A stretch of 39,578 nucleotides of DNA from Elusimicrobia bacterium CG1_02_37_114 (GTDB taxonomy: Bacteria > Elusimicrobiota > Endomicrobiia > CG1-02-37-114): positions 1 through 39,578 of the forward strand of contig MNXB01000064.1 of NCBI GenBank assembly GCA_001871125.1, in the 5' to 3' direction. A model generated the notes under the pieces. The model was not told where the DNA came from and did not search any database. It worked only from the letters and a program-made list of their open reading frames with translations. This document shows, piece after piece, positions 1 to 8,814 of this stretch; position 1 is the stretch's first letter; the number at the start of each line of letters is the position of its first letter. The translations under genes and the position numbers were made by a program.

Positions 1-1
1 G

Positions 2-1513
2 GTTATCGCCCAGATAGTCAAGGAACATCAAAAAAATAATAAAGCAAAACTCATTGTCTGTGACCCGCGGTATGTCGGACTTGCAAAATATGCCGATGTT
101 TTTATTCAGCATACGCCGGGGACAGATGTTGCTTTGCTCAATGGAATTATGAATGTTATACTGACCGAAGGTCTTGAAAACAGGGATTTTATAGAACAGC
201 ATACTGAAGGATTTGAAGAAGCAAAAAAGGTGATTTTGAAATATGACTTAGAAACTGTAAGTAAGATTACGAATGTAGATAAAGATATAATAAGACAGGC
301 AGGACAAATCATAGGTAACGCAAAATCCGTGATGATTTTCTTTACGATGGGTATAACCCAGCATACAACAGGCGTTGATAATGTTCTGTCAGTTGCTAAC
401 CTTAATATGTTGACGGGGAATGTGGGGAGACCGGGTGCAGGTGTTATGCCTTTGCGTGGGCAGGCGAATGTCCAGGGTGCCTGTGATATGGGAGTTCTTC
501 CCAATGTGTTTACAGGATACCGGAAGGTTAATGACCCCGCAGTGAGAGAAAAATTTGAGAATGACTGGGGCGCAAAACTTCCGGATAAACCGGGAAGTCC
601 CGTGACAGAATTTGCAGAAAAATCATTAAAAGGAGAAATGAAAGCAGTGTATGCTATGGGCGAAAACCCTTTAATGACAGAAGCAGATATTTCTCATGTA
701 AAAGAGGGTTTTGAAAAACTTGAGTTTCTTGCTGTCCAGGATATATTCCTTTCTGAGACAGCAAAACTTGCTGATGTGGTTTTTCCTGCAGCTGCTACGT
801 ATGAAAAAGACGGGACTTTTACGAATACAGACAGGACTGTTCAACTCTTAAGACCAGCGAGAATCAAACCTGAAGGGACAAAGTTTGACTGGGAAATTGT
901 CCGTGAAGTTTCTAAGGCAATGGGTTATGAGATGAAGTACAAGTCCAGTGCTGAGATTATGGAAGAAATAGCAGAAGGGACGCCATCATATTGCGGAATC
1001 AGGCATAAAAGGTTAGAAAAAAATGGTTTACAATGGCCCTGCACGGATGAAAATCACCAGGGGACAGAAATCTTGCATAAAGGCGGGATTTTTAAAACAT
1101 CTTCAGGTAAGGGAATATTCTCTGCTGTGGAATACAAACAGGCACAGGAACTCCCTGACGAAGAATATCCTTTTATTTTGACAACAGGAAGAATTCTTTT
1201 CCATTATCATTCTGGCAATGAAACCAGAAGAGTGAAAGTATTGGATGCTTTTGTGCCTAAAAATTATGTTGAGATTAATCCGGAAGATGCTAAAAAAATG
1301 GGTATTAAAGATAATAATCTTGTCAGGGTATCCACCAGGAGAGGAAGTATTGAATTGAATGCCCGTATATCAGAACAGCCCAAAGAGGGAGTGATTTTTA
1401 TTCCTTTCCATTTCCGGGAAGCGTCTGCGAATGTTTTGACGAATCCTGCGTTGGACCCGAAGTCAAAAATACCGGAGTTTAAAGTTTGTTCAGCAAAAAT
1501 AGAGAAAGTATAA
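2..1513 (+). CDS. Formate dehydrogenase catalytic (alpha) subunit, molybdopterin/tungstopterin oxidoreductase family; 5' end outside window
   Basis: Open frame from base 2 through the listed ORF (VIAQIVKEHQKNNKAKLIVCDPRYVGLAKYAD..GTDVALLNGIMNVI...MLTGNVGRPGAGVMPLRGQANVQGACDMG...). Typical FdhA/FdhF motifs and C-terminal molydopterin-dinucleotide-binding domain (TGRILFHYHSGNETRR). Confidence 0.93.
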   Translation, partial: VIAQIVKEHQKNNKAKLIVCDPRYVGLAKYADVFIQHTPGTDVALLNGIMNVILTEGLENRDFIEQHTEGFEEAKKVILKYDLETVSKITNVDKDIIRQAGQIIGNAKSVMIFFTMGITQHTTGVDNVLSVANLNMLTGNVGRPGAGVMPLRGQANVQGACDMGVLPNVFTGYRKVNDPAVREKFENDWGAKLPDKPGSPVTEFAEKSLKGEMKAVYAMGENPLMTEADISHVKEGFEKLEFLAVQDIFLSETAKLADVVFPAAATYEKDGTFTNTDRTVQLLRPARIKPEGTKFDWEIVREVSKAMGYEMKYKSSAEIMEEIAEGTPSYCGIRHKRLEKNGLQWPCTDENHQGTEILHKGGIFKTSSGKGIFSAVEYKQAQELPDEEYPFILTTGRILFHYHSGNETRRVKVLDAFVPKNYVEINPEDAKKMGIKDNNLVRVSTRRGSIELNARISEQPKEGVIFIPFHFREASANVLTNPALDPKSKIPEFKVCSAKIEKV

Positions 1514-1614
1514 AGGCATAGAAATTTCAATGGTTCCTATAACTTATTGATTTGTGTTTACAGAAATATTTTTGTGAAACATAGTAAGTCTGTTGAAGAA
1601 AAAATTTTGTTTAG

Positions 1615-1902
1615 ACATGGGACCAGGCATTGACATTCTGTGAGGGATTAAGTTATGCGGGTTATTTTGACTGGCGATTGCCCAATAGAAGGGAAGTTAT
1701 AAGCATTGTTGATTACGGAGAACAATTTCCAGCAATAAACACAACATATTTTTCAAACACAAAGAGCAGTTGGCACTGGACATCCACAACATATGTGCCG
1801 AATGCTTCCTACGCTTGGTCCTTGTCTTTCAACTATGGCTATGTGGACTACAGCGATAAGGCCAATGGCTACTATGTCCGTCCGGTGCGTGGTGGCCCGT
1901 GA
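1615..1902 (+). pseudogene. DUF1566 (Lcl-like) domain fragment, 5' truncated
   Basis: TWDQALTFCEGLSYAGYFDWRLPNRREVISIVDY...WHWTSTTY...AWSLSFNYGYVDYSDKANGYYVRPVRGGP matches the DUF1566 pattern; in-frame TAG at 1612 and no proper start. Confidence 0.7.
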
Positions 1903-2205
1903 GTATTGGTTATTTGATTATTTTATACTATATGTAATTTCTTTACAAACCAATAAGGCTGGTGTCTTGTCGTCAACCAGATATCAAGGCAGTAAGTACA
2001 AAATTCTTGACAGAATTATTTAAATTGTATAAAATATGTTACAGATGGAATATTTACTAACAAAGAATGGGTAACAAAGAATGGGCAAAGAATGGGAACG
2101 GTTCTGATTCTTTAAGAACAACAGCAGAAAATATTGGCACTGGAGGAAGCAATCGTAGAATTAAAAAGGTGAAATAGTAAGATAATACTGTTAATGGAGT
2201 AACAA

Positions 2206-2347
2206 TTGCGTTATAATTTTGAGTGGGACAATAGAAAGGCGAAACAAAATATTCACAAGTCGTGAAATTGATACATCATCTTGCGGTATTCGCATCATCT
2301 CTGCACGTAAAGCAACAAAGGGAGAAATAAAACAATACGAGGAGTGA
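2206..2347 (+). pseudogene. Decayed BrnT-type toxin remnant
   Basis: Start-like LRYNFEWDNRKAKQNIHKS* followed by a C-terminal piece IRIISARKATKGEIKQYEE*; the middle of the toxin is missing. Confidence 0.65.
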
Positions 2348-2352
2348 AGATT

Positions 2353-2553
2353 ATGAAGAAAGAGTATGATTTTTCTAAGGGTAAACGGGGTAAATTTTAT
2401 CGTCCTGGTGCCGAACTAAATTTCCCTATTTATCTGGAGCCAGAGATAGCCGATTTCATGCGTAACATTGCTGGGAAAAAAGGCACCGACGTTGAGACGA
2501 TAGTAAATGACTGGCTCAAAAAAGATATAGGGTTAGTTCGGTCTGTTAGATAG
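2353..2553 (+). CDS. BrnA/CopG-like antitoxin
   Basis: MKKEYDFSKGKRGKFYRPGAELNFPIYLEPEIADFMRNIAGKKGTDVETIVNDWLKKDIGLV; located directly after the BrnT remnant as in brnTA modules. Confidence 0.7.
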   Translation: MKKEYDFSKGKRGKFYRPGAELNFPIYLEPEIADFMRNIAGKKGTDVETIVNDWLKKDIGLVRSVR

Positions 2554-2782
2554 TACAAACTTAGATTTTTTAATCCTTCTATCAGAACATCATATAAAGG
2601 GACGGAGTTGACTTGGTTGACTTGCGGAAAAAAATGGGGACGGTTCTTAATTAAACGAATTATGAATTTTAGGAGAAAATTGATGAGTGTGCCAAGCAAA
2701 GTTCTTTGTTTTCTTGAGTGGGTTAAAACAAAACTCCCATCTTGAGTTTAGACAAAGGGGAGGAAGCCAATTTTATAGTTTT

Positions 2783-3391
2783 ATGAAAGATATTTCAGGA
2801 GTGATATTAGCCGGTGGTAAGAGCAAGAGGATGGGATATCCTAAAGCTTTTTTAACCATAGGTGGTAAAAGAATTATAGACAGGATACTGGAAGTATTTA
2901 TGGTATTTTTTGACGAGATACTTATAGTTACGGATGACAGAAGCAGGTTTGCAGAATTTAAAAATATAAAAGTAGTGGAGGATTTAATCAAGGGGATAGG
3001 ACCGCTTGGTGGAATATATACGGGTTTGAAGTCAATATCAAAAAGCAGAGGTTTTTTTATGGCATGCGATATGCCGTTTCCGCATATCGGTTTAATAAAA
3101 AAACTATTAGATGTTTCAAAAAACGGCAATTTTGATTGTGTCGTTCCATATTCGGAAAAGGGGGTAGAACCTTTGTATGGAATATATGCTAAAAGTATAC
3201 TGGTTAAATTGGAAGATTCATTGCCCCGACGAGAAAGACAGACAAAAGAATTTTCTGTAAATAAATTTCTGGAATGTTGTAATTGTAAATATATTAAGCC
3301 CGAACCCGAAGAATTGTCATCGTTTTACAATGTTAACACACAGGATGACCTTAAGGAGATAGAAATAGTCCCACGCAGTTTTCTCCATTAG
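2783..3391 (+). CDS. mobA: Molybdenum cofactor guanylyltransferase MobA
   Basis: SGVILAGGKSKRMGYPKAFLTIGGKRIIDRIL...VEDLIKGIGPLGGIYTGLKS...ACDMPF; in a Moco operon. Start at ATG 2783 preferred over the upstream ORF start. Confidence 0.88.
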   Translation: MKDISGVILAGGKSKRMGYPKAFLTIGGKRIIDRILEVFMVFFDEILIVTDDRSRFAEFKNIKVVEDLIKGIGPLGGIYTGLKSISKSRGFFMACDMPFPHIGLIKKLLDVSKNGNFDCVVPYSEKGVEPLYGIYAKSILVKLEDSLPRRERQTKEFSVNKFLECCNCKYIKPEPEELSSFYNVNTQDDLKEIEIVPRSFLH

Positions 3392-3446
3392 AAGCAATGT
3401 CGAAAACTATACGCTGGGACATCCGAAAGGAGGACATTTTCGGATG
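3368..3446 (+). promoter_or_regulatory. Composite hairpin element ending in the start codon of the ModE-like gene
   Basis: Hairpin gtccca..agttttc/gaaaact..tgggac (3368-3420), then catccgaaa-ggaggacat-tttcggatg (3420-3446) with SD GGAGG in the loop and the ATG in the 3' arm. Confidence 0.75.
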
Positions 3447-3788
3447 GAAATTAAATCTAAAGTCTGGATTGAAAAAGATGGGAAGCTTATATTCGGTAAG
3501 GGTAAGTCGGATTTACTGAAAGCAATAGGGCAGGCTGGTTCTATAAGCGGCGCTTCTAAAAAGATGAATATTTCTTTCAGACATGGATGGGGATATATTA
3601 CTGCCATAGAAAAACGGTTGGGTGTTAAACTCCTGGAAAAGTCAAAAGGCGGAAAGGATAAGGGCGGTTCATCTCTCACGCCTTTAGCAAAAGACCTCAT
3701 TAAGAAATACGATAAATTAGAAAAACTGGTTGACGAATTTGTGGACAGAAAATTCAGGGAGATATTCGGCGAATGGAGACAGAAATAG
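3444..3788 (+). CDS. ModE N-terminal-like (LysR-type HTH) transcriptional regulator without a molybdate-binding domain
   Basis: KSKVWIEKDGKLIFGKGKSDLLKAIGQAGSISGASKKMNISFRHGWGYITAIEKRLGVKLLEKSKGGKDKGGSSLTPLAKDLI. Confidence 0.85.
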   Translation: MEIKSKVWIEKDGKLIFGKGKSDLLKAIGQAGSISGASKKMNISFRHGWGYITAIEKRLGVKLLEKSKGGKDKGGSSLTPLAKDLIKKYDKLEKLVDEFVDRKFREIFGEWRQK

Positions 3789-5041
3789 ATATGATTAAAT
3801 TTGAAGCAGCGCTCAAGAAAGTCCTGGCTAAGGCAGATATATTAGGTATTCAGGAGTTACCTGTAGATAAAACTATAGGATATGTCCTCGCTGAGAATAT
3901 CAGGGCAGGATATGATATGCCACTTTTTAATAAATCTGCTATGGACGGATATGCCGTACACAGCAATGATTTAAAAATTGTTCCCGTGAGACTAAAATGT
4001 GTGGCAACCATCAGGGCAGGGGAGAGTTATTCCTTCCGTAGGAACAAAAGAACTGTTAAAAAAGGGGAATGTGTTAAAATAATGACGGGTTCACCGTTAC
4101 CCAGGGGTACGGATTCAGTCGTGATGGTTGAATATACCGAAGAAGATAATAATGGTTGGATAAGAATCCTTAAGAGGGTAAATCCGGGTGAAAATGTATG
4201 TTTTAAAGGTGAAGATGTAAAAAACGGCAGTGTTGTTCTCGGGAAAGGTATGCTTATAAGGGGACCCGAAGTAGCTATAATTTCAAGTTTGGGAATAACG
4301 AAAGTAAAAGTTTTTAGGAAACCTACTGTCACTATTCTGAATACAGGTGATGAAATAGTTGAACCGGGTAATAAATTAACCTATGGAAAAATTTATAACA
4401 GTAACGGGCATATGTTATTGTCTTTATTCCGGGATATGGGTATAAAAGCCAGGTATCTGGGCATTGCTAAGGATGAAGAGAAAATTTTAACAAAAAAAAT
4501 AATGGAAGGGTTTAATTATGATATTTTTCTTATATCAGGCGGTGTTTCAATGGGCGATTATGACCTTATTCCTGCTGTGCTTGGAAAATGCGGTGTGAAA
4601 AAGATGTTCCATAAGATTAAAATAAAACCCGGTAAACCGGTCTTCTTTGGAATCAAGGAAAATAGATTAATTTTTGGTATCCCGGGAAATCCTGTTTCAA
4701 CCTATCTGGTTTTCTTAATCTTAATTAAACCAGTGATAGATAAAATGATGGGTAAGAAACCGGATTTGAACATCAGGCGGGGAATATTGAAGGAAGATTT
4801 TAAACAAATACCCGGAAGGAAACATTTCGTTCCAGCAAAAGTTATTGATAAATTAGATAATCCTGCGGATAAATTAGATAATCCTGCGGATAAACGGGGA
4901 CTGCTGAAGGTATATCCTGTAAGAGGTTATCATGGTTCTGCAGATATATTTTCGCTTTCTCAGGCAAATGCTTTTATGATAATAGACGAAAATGTTTCCT
5001 TGCTAAGAAGGAACAGATGGGTAAATCTGATACGATGGTAA
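3773..5041 (+). CDS. moeA: Molybdopterin molybdenumtransferase MoeA
   Basis: MPLFNKSAMDGYAVHSND...MTGSPLPRGTDSVVMVE...TGDEIVEPG...SGGVSMGDYD...FGIPGNPVSTYLVF. Start may instead be ATG 3791. Confidence 0.93.
   Translation: METEIDMIKFEAALKKVLAKADILGIQELPVDKTIGYVLAENIRAGYDMPLFNKSAMDGYAVHSNDLKIVPVRLKCVATIRAGESYSFRRNKRTVKKGECVKIMTGSPLPRGTDSVVMVEYTEEDNNGWIRILKRVNPGENVCFKGEDVKNGSVVLGKGMLIRGPEVAIISSLGITKVKVFRKPTVTILNTGDEIVEPGNKLTYGKIYNSNGHMLLSLFRDMGIKARYLGIAKDEEKILTKKIMEGFNYDIFLISGGVSMGDYDLIPAVLGKCGVKKMFHKIKIKPGKPVFFGIKENRLIFGIPGNPVSTYLVFLILIKPVIDKMMGKKPDLNIRRGILKEDFKQIPGRKHFVPAKVIDKLDNPADKLDNPADKRGLLKVYPVRGYHGSADIFSLSQANAFMIIDENVSLLRRNRWVNLIRW
4847..4888 (+). repeat. Two exact 21-bp tandem units encoding DKLDNPA within moeA
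   Basis: gataaattagataatcctgcg x2, followed by a partial unit gataaa; a single copy with one change occurs at 25010-25030. Confidence 0.9.
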
Positions 5042-5979
5042 ACTATCTTCGCATTTCAGTAACAGACAGATGTAATTTGCGGTGTATATATTGTATGCCG
5101 TATGGAAAAAATAATTTCCTTCCAGCTCGGGAAATATTGACTTTTGAAGAAATAGTGAAAACTGTAATGATACTTAACCGGAAAGGCATTGAATATATAA
5201 GAATAACCGGGGGAGAACCTTTAATGAGGCGAAATCTTGAGGTGCTCATTAAAAAATTAAAAGAAGAAACTTCACAGAAGGAAATAAGTATGACGACAAA
5301 TGGAATTCTTTTAGACGGTAAACTTTCCCAGTTAATGGAAGCCGGGCTGGATAGAGTTAATATTAGTTTGAATACTTTTAAAAGAAACAGATACGAACAA
5401 TTGACCGGATTAGATAAATTTGAAGAAGTTTTTTCTACTGTAAAACGTATTCTGTCCGAATCGGTCATTCCACTGAAAATAAATATTGTTCTCCTGAAAG
5501 GAATTAACGATGATGAGATAGAAGATTTTGCTGATTTTACAATAAATAATAAAGTATGCGTGAGATTCATAGAGTATTTTTCAACCGATAACAGTAAATT
5601 GCACTTTGAATTAATATCAGGTAGTTTGGTTAAAGAAAAGATAGAAAAAAAGTTTGGTGAACTGATTCCCTGTGAAGTCAGGGGAAATGGGCCTGCGATA
5701 AATTACAGAATAAATAATGCTCAGGGGCAAATCGGTTTTATAAATACAGTAACCGGTAATTTCTGTAGAAGTTGTAATAGATTAAGGCTGACCGCCGAAG
5801 GTAAGATTTATCCCTGTCTTTTATCTCCACGCAGTATTGATGTAAAAAATATGTTAAGAAATGGCATTAAAGAAGAAAAGATTAAGATGTATATGGATAA
5901 TCTTATATTTGAAAAGCATAACTATTCAAAAAAGCGAGTAAGGGAACATGAATTTGTGATGAGTGATATGGGAGGATAG
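5017..5979 (+). CDS. moaA: GTP 3',8-cyclase MoaA (radical SAM)
   Basis: YLRISVTDRCNLRCIYCMPYG...RITGGEPLMRR...C-terminal CxxC cluster NFCRSCNRLRLTAEGKIYPCL. Confidence 0.95.
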   Translation: MGKSDTMVNYLRISVTDRCNLRCIYCMPYGKNNFLPAREILTFEEIVKTVMILNRKGIEYIRITGGEPLMRRNLEVLIKKLKEETSQKEISMTTNGILLDGKLSQLMEAGLDRVNISLNTFKRNRYEQLTGLDKFEEVFSTVKRILSESVIPLKINIVLLKGINDDEIEDFADFTINNKVCVRFIEYFSTDNSKLHFELISGSLVKEKIEKKFGELIPCEVRGNGPAINYRINNAQGQIGFINTVTGNFCRSCNRLRLTAEGKIYPCLLSPRSIDVKNMLRNGIKEEKIKMYMDNLIFEKHNYSKKRVREHEFVMSDMGG

Positions 5980-5984
5980 AGGGT

Positions 5985-6461
5985 ATGAGAAATGGTATGA
6001 TTGATGTGAGCAGTAAAAAGGAAACCAAACGAGTGGCAAAGTCTCAGGCAGTTATTAAACTTAAAAAGGAAGTGATGGACCTTATAAAGAATAAAAAAGT
6101 TATAAAAGGTGATGTGCTGGAAAATGCACGTTCAGCAGGAATATTGGCTGCTAAAAAAACGTCTGATTTAATTCCACTCTGTCATCCTTTGAGAATTACT
6201 GATATTAAAATATCTTTTTCCTTTACAGATAACGGTATTGTAATTATTTCCCAGGTGTCCGCAATAGAAAGAACAGGTGTTGAAATGGAAGCACTGGTTG
6301 CCTGTGCAATTTCTGCATTGACTGTTTATGATATGTGCAAGATGTATGACAGGTCAATAGAGATTACGGATGTTATGTTGTTGGAAAAACGTGGAGGCAA
6401 AAGTGGCTGCGTGTTCACACGAATAAGTGTGAACGAGCCACGCAGGACGGCGAGTTGGTGA
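5985..6461 (+). CDS. moaC: Cyclic pyranopterin monophosphate synthase MoaC
   Basis: MIDVSSKKETKRVAKSQA...AARSAGILAAKKTSDLIPLCHPLRIT...GVEMEALVACAISALTVYDMCK; extreme C-terminus is repeat-derived. Confidence 0.93.
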   Translation: MRNGMIDVSSKKETKRVAKSQAVIKLKKEVMDLIKNKKVIKGDVLENARSAGILAAKKTSDLIPLCHPLRITDIKISFSFTDNGIVIISQVSAIERTGVEMEALVACAISALTVYDMCKMYDRSIEITDVMLLEKRGGKSGCVFTRISVNEPRRTASW

Positions 6462-6467
6462 GCCGTC
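6403..6467. repeat. Two consecutive palindromes at the moaC 3' end
   Basis: gtggct..gttcacac / gtgtgaac..agccac (6403-6441) and gacggc/gccgtc (6446-6467). Confidence 0.8.
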
Positions 6468-6490
6468 GGGGTGACCAAGGAATAAATAAT

Positions 6491-7414
6491 ATGGGGAAAA
6501 TATTATCTGTTTGCGTGAGTAAAGAGAAGGGAGTACCAAAAAAGAACATAGGCAAAGGAATTGTCAAAGAAAATTACGGGCTTGTCGGAGATGCTCATTC
6601 CGGGCCCGGGATAAGGCAGATAAGCTTACTTGCCAAAGAGAGCCTTGAGGAGATAAGGAAAAAAGGTATTAAAATCGGGTGCGGTGGTTTCGGGGAAAAT
6701 TTTACAACGTCCGGTATGGAACTTACAAGTTTAACGATAGGAACAAATCTTAAAATCGGAAATACTGTTGTTGTAGAAGTTACACAGATAGGTAAGAACT
6801 GTAAAAAACCTTGTAATATTTATAAGAAACAAGGTATGTGTATTTTACCTTCACAGGGAATATTTGCCAGGGTCCTGAAAGGAGGTAATGTAAGACAGGG
6901 TGACGCAATTGAAATAATTAATCATGGAAAGATTTCAGCAGGTATTCTTATAATAAGCGACAGGAGTGCAAGGGGTGAGAGGAAAGATGAAAGTGGAATC
7001 ATTATAGTAAATGAGTTGAAAAAAATAGACGGAGATGCTGTAAGATATAAAATAATACCTGACGATACCGTGATTATCTCGTCGACCCTGAAGGACTGGT
7101 CAGGTATAAATGGGCTGGATTTAATCGTCACCAGCGGAGGGACAGGTTTTTCTCCAAGGGACGTTACACCCGAAGCAACCAAAAAGATATTGCAGAAAGA
7201 AGCGCCGGGTCTTTCTGAATTGATGAGGATGAAGTCAGGAATAAAAAATGAACGCGCGTATCTATCACGGGGAGTTGCCGGAATCAGGGGGGAAACTCTG
7301 ATTATAAACCTTCCGGGAAGCCCAAGAGCAGTTGGGGAGTGTCTTGAGATATTATTCCCGGTTTTAGCTCATGCAATTGAAGTAATGAAAGGGGAGGTTA
7401 AAGATTGTTTTTAA
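6491..7414 (+). CDS. MOSC domain - MogA (molybdopterin adenylyltransferase) fusion
   Basis: MGKILSVCVSKEKGVPKKNIGKGIVKENYGLVGDAHSGP...GENFTTSGMEL (MOSC) plus AGILIISDRSARGERKDESG...DLIVTSGGTGFSPRDVTPEAT...LPGSPRAVGECL (MogA/MoaB). Upstream ORF start at 6455 lies in the repeat. Confidence 0.88.
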   Translation: MGKILSVCVSKEKGVPKKNIGKGIVKENYGLVGDAHSGPGIRQISLLAKESLEEIRKKGIKIGCGGFGENFTTSGMELTSLTIGTNLKIGNTVVVEVTQIGKNCKKPCNIYKKQGMCILPSQGIFARVLKGGNVRQGDAIEIINHGKISAGILIISDRSARGERKDESGIIIVNELKKIDGDAVRYKIIPDDTVIISSTLKDWSGINGLDLIVTSGGTGFSPRDVTPEATKKILQKEAPGLSELMRMKSGIKNERAYLSRGVAGIRGETLIINLPGSPRAVGECLEILFPVLAHAIEVMKGEVKDCF

Positions 7415-8178
7415 CGATTTGTTACCTGTCCGGGATTGTTTTGACACTTGCTTCTACTACCTCCACGTTGGATTCAGGATTATTTGATGTCCTGATACCG
7501 CCGTTTGAAAAAAAATACAACTGTAAAGTGAAAGTAATTGCCGTCGGGACCGGGCAGGCAATACGGCTTGCAAAAGATGGTAATGCAGACGTAATACTGG
7601 TTCATGACAGGAAATCAGAGGAGCAATTTATATCCGGGGGTTACGGTGTGAAAAGGTTTGACGTAATGCACAACGATTTTTTTATTGTCGGTCCCAAAAA
7701 TGACCCTGCAAAAATAAAAGGACTTAAATCCCTGGATGCTTTTAGAAAGTTATACGAGATGAAATCCGCGTTTGTTTCACGCGGTGATGATTCAGGCACT
7801 AACAGGAAGGAATTATATCTCTGGGAAAAATCAGGAATAAAACCTTCAGGTAAATGGTATATTGAGAGTGGCTCGGGTATGGAAGTCACGCTGCGTATCG
7901 CCAACGAAAAAATTGCATACACTTTGTGCGATAGGGCTACCTGGTTATCACATAAAAAGGAACTAGATGCCCTTGATTTGCTTGTTAAAGATGATAATGA
8001 ACTCTATAACCCGTATTCGGTAATTGCTGTTTCGCCTTCAAAATATCCCTGGGTTAAATATGATATGGCAAAAAAGTTTATAGAGTTTATAACAGGGGCT
8101 GAGGGGCAGGACATTATAAAAAATTATGGAGTTGATAAATTCGGGGAACGGTTGTTTTTCCCGGATGTTATTAAATAA
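7405..8178 (+). CDS. tupA: Tungstate ABC transporter substrate-binding protein (TupA-like)
   Basis: TTSTLDSGLFDVLIPPFEKKYNCKVKVIAVGTGQAIRLAKDGNADVILVHDRKSEEQFI...DVMHNDFFIVGPKNDPA; TupA signature region. Confidence 0.88.
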   Translation: MFLTICYLSGIVLTLASTTSTLDSGLFDVLIPPFEKKYNCKVKVIAVGTGQAIRLAKDGNADVILVHDRKSEEQFISGGYGVKRFDVMHNDFFIVGPKNDPAKIKGLKSLDAFRKLYEMKSAFVSRGDDSGTNRKELYLWEKSGIKPSGKWYIESGSGMEVTLRIANEKIAYTLCDRATWLSHKKELDALDLLVKDDNELYNPYSVIAVSPSKYPWVKYDMAKKFIEFITGAEGQDIIKNYGVDKFGERLFFPDVIK

Positions 8179-8184
8179 ATATTT

Positions 8185-8814
8185 ATGGAAATCCTGGGAA
8201 TTGTAATCCTCTCGCTTGTAGTTTCAGGCAGTGCCACGGTTATCGCTGGATTAATAGGCGTACCGGCAGGCGCTTTTATTGCAATAAAGGAATTCAGGTT
8301 TAAAAGATTAATTATTGGTTTTGTCAATACATGGCTTGCCTTTCCTGCTGTGGTTATCGGGCTACTTGTATATATTTTTCTCAGCAGGGGTGGACCAATG
8401 GGAATATTAGGATTCCTGTACACGCCTTACGCTATGATAATAGCCCAGTCAATCCTTGCAGTCCCTATTATTACTGCACTCACCCTTTCTGCTCTCAAGA
8501 ACATTGCAAAAGATACTAAAGATATTGCGTATTCTCTCGGAGCTAACAGGCAGCAGATGATTTTTACGATATTACATGAAGGCAGGTTTGCCTTTCTTAC
8601 GGCAATAATTACCGGATTTTCAAGAGTGATTGGTGAAACAGGAATGACCTTTATGGTCGGAGGAAATATCAAGGGTGCCACCCGGGTACTAACTACTTCA
8701 ATCGCGCTTGAGACAATGAAGGGTAATTTTGAAATTGGAATCGCTCTCGGAGTCGCACTTATTTTTGTTGCGTTAATCATAAACTTTATTTTACAGATGT
8801 TACAGGGCAAATAA
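8185..8814 (+). CDS. tupB: Tungstate ABC transporter permease (TupB-like)
   Basis: Hydrophobic permease with SLGANRQQMIFTILHEGRFAFLTAIITGFSRVIGETGM coupling motif. Confidence 0.86.
   Translation: MEILGIVILSLVVSGSATVIAGLIGVPAGAFIAIKEFRFKRLIIGFVNTWLAFPAVVIGLLVYIFLSRGGPMGILGFLYTPYAMIIAQSILAVPIITALTLSALKNIAKDTKDIAYSLGANRQQMIFTILHEGRFAFLTAIITGFSRVIGETGMTFMVGGNIKGATRVLTTSIALETMKGNFEIGIALGVALIFVALIINFILQMLQGK

Noticed and set aside
2-130. Selenocysteine (UGA/SECIS) in formate dehydrogenase
   Set aside because: The active-site region lies upstream of the window, so it cannot be assessed.
106-504. Minus-strand and overlapping ORFs in the six-frame track (for example 106-504, 1264-1530, 4027-4332, 5043-5570, 8427-8810, 20786-21142, 38860-39192)
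   Set aside because: They lie antisense to well-supported conserved genes and their translations have no recognisable domain character.
1793-2023. ORF 1793-2023 (+)
   Set aside because: Out-of-frame overlap with the DUF1566 fragment; no protein-like features.
2061-2100. aaagaatggg triplet as a CRISPR-like or VNTR array
   Set aside because: Only three short degenerate units with no spacers; no CRISPR array or cas gene is visible in the window.
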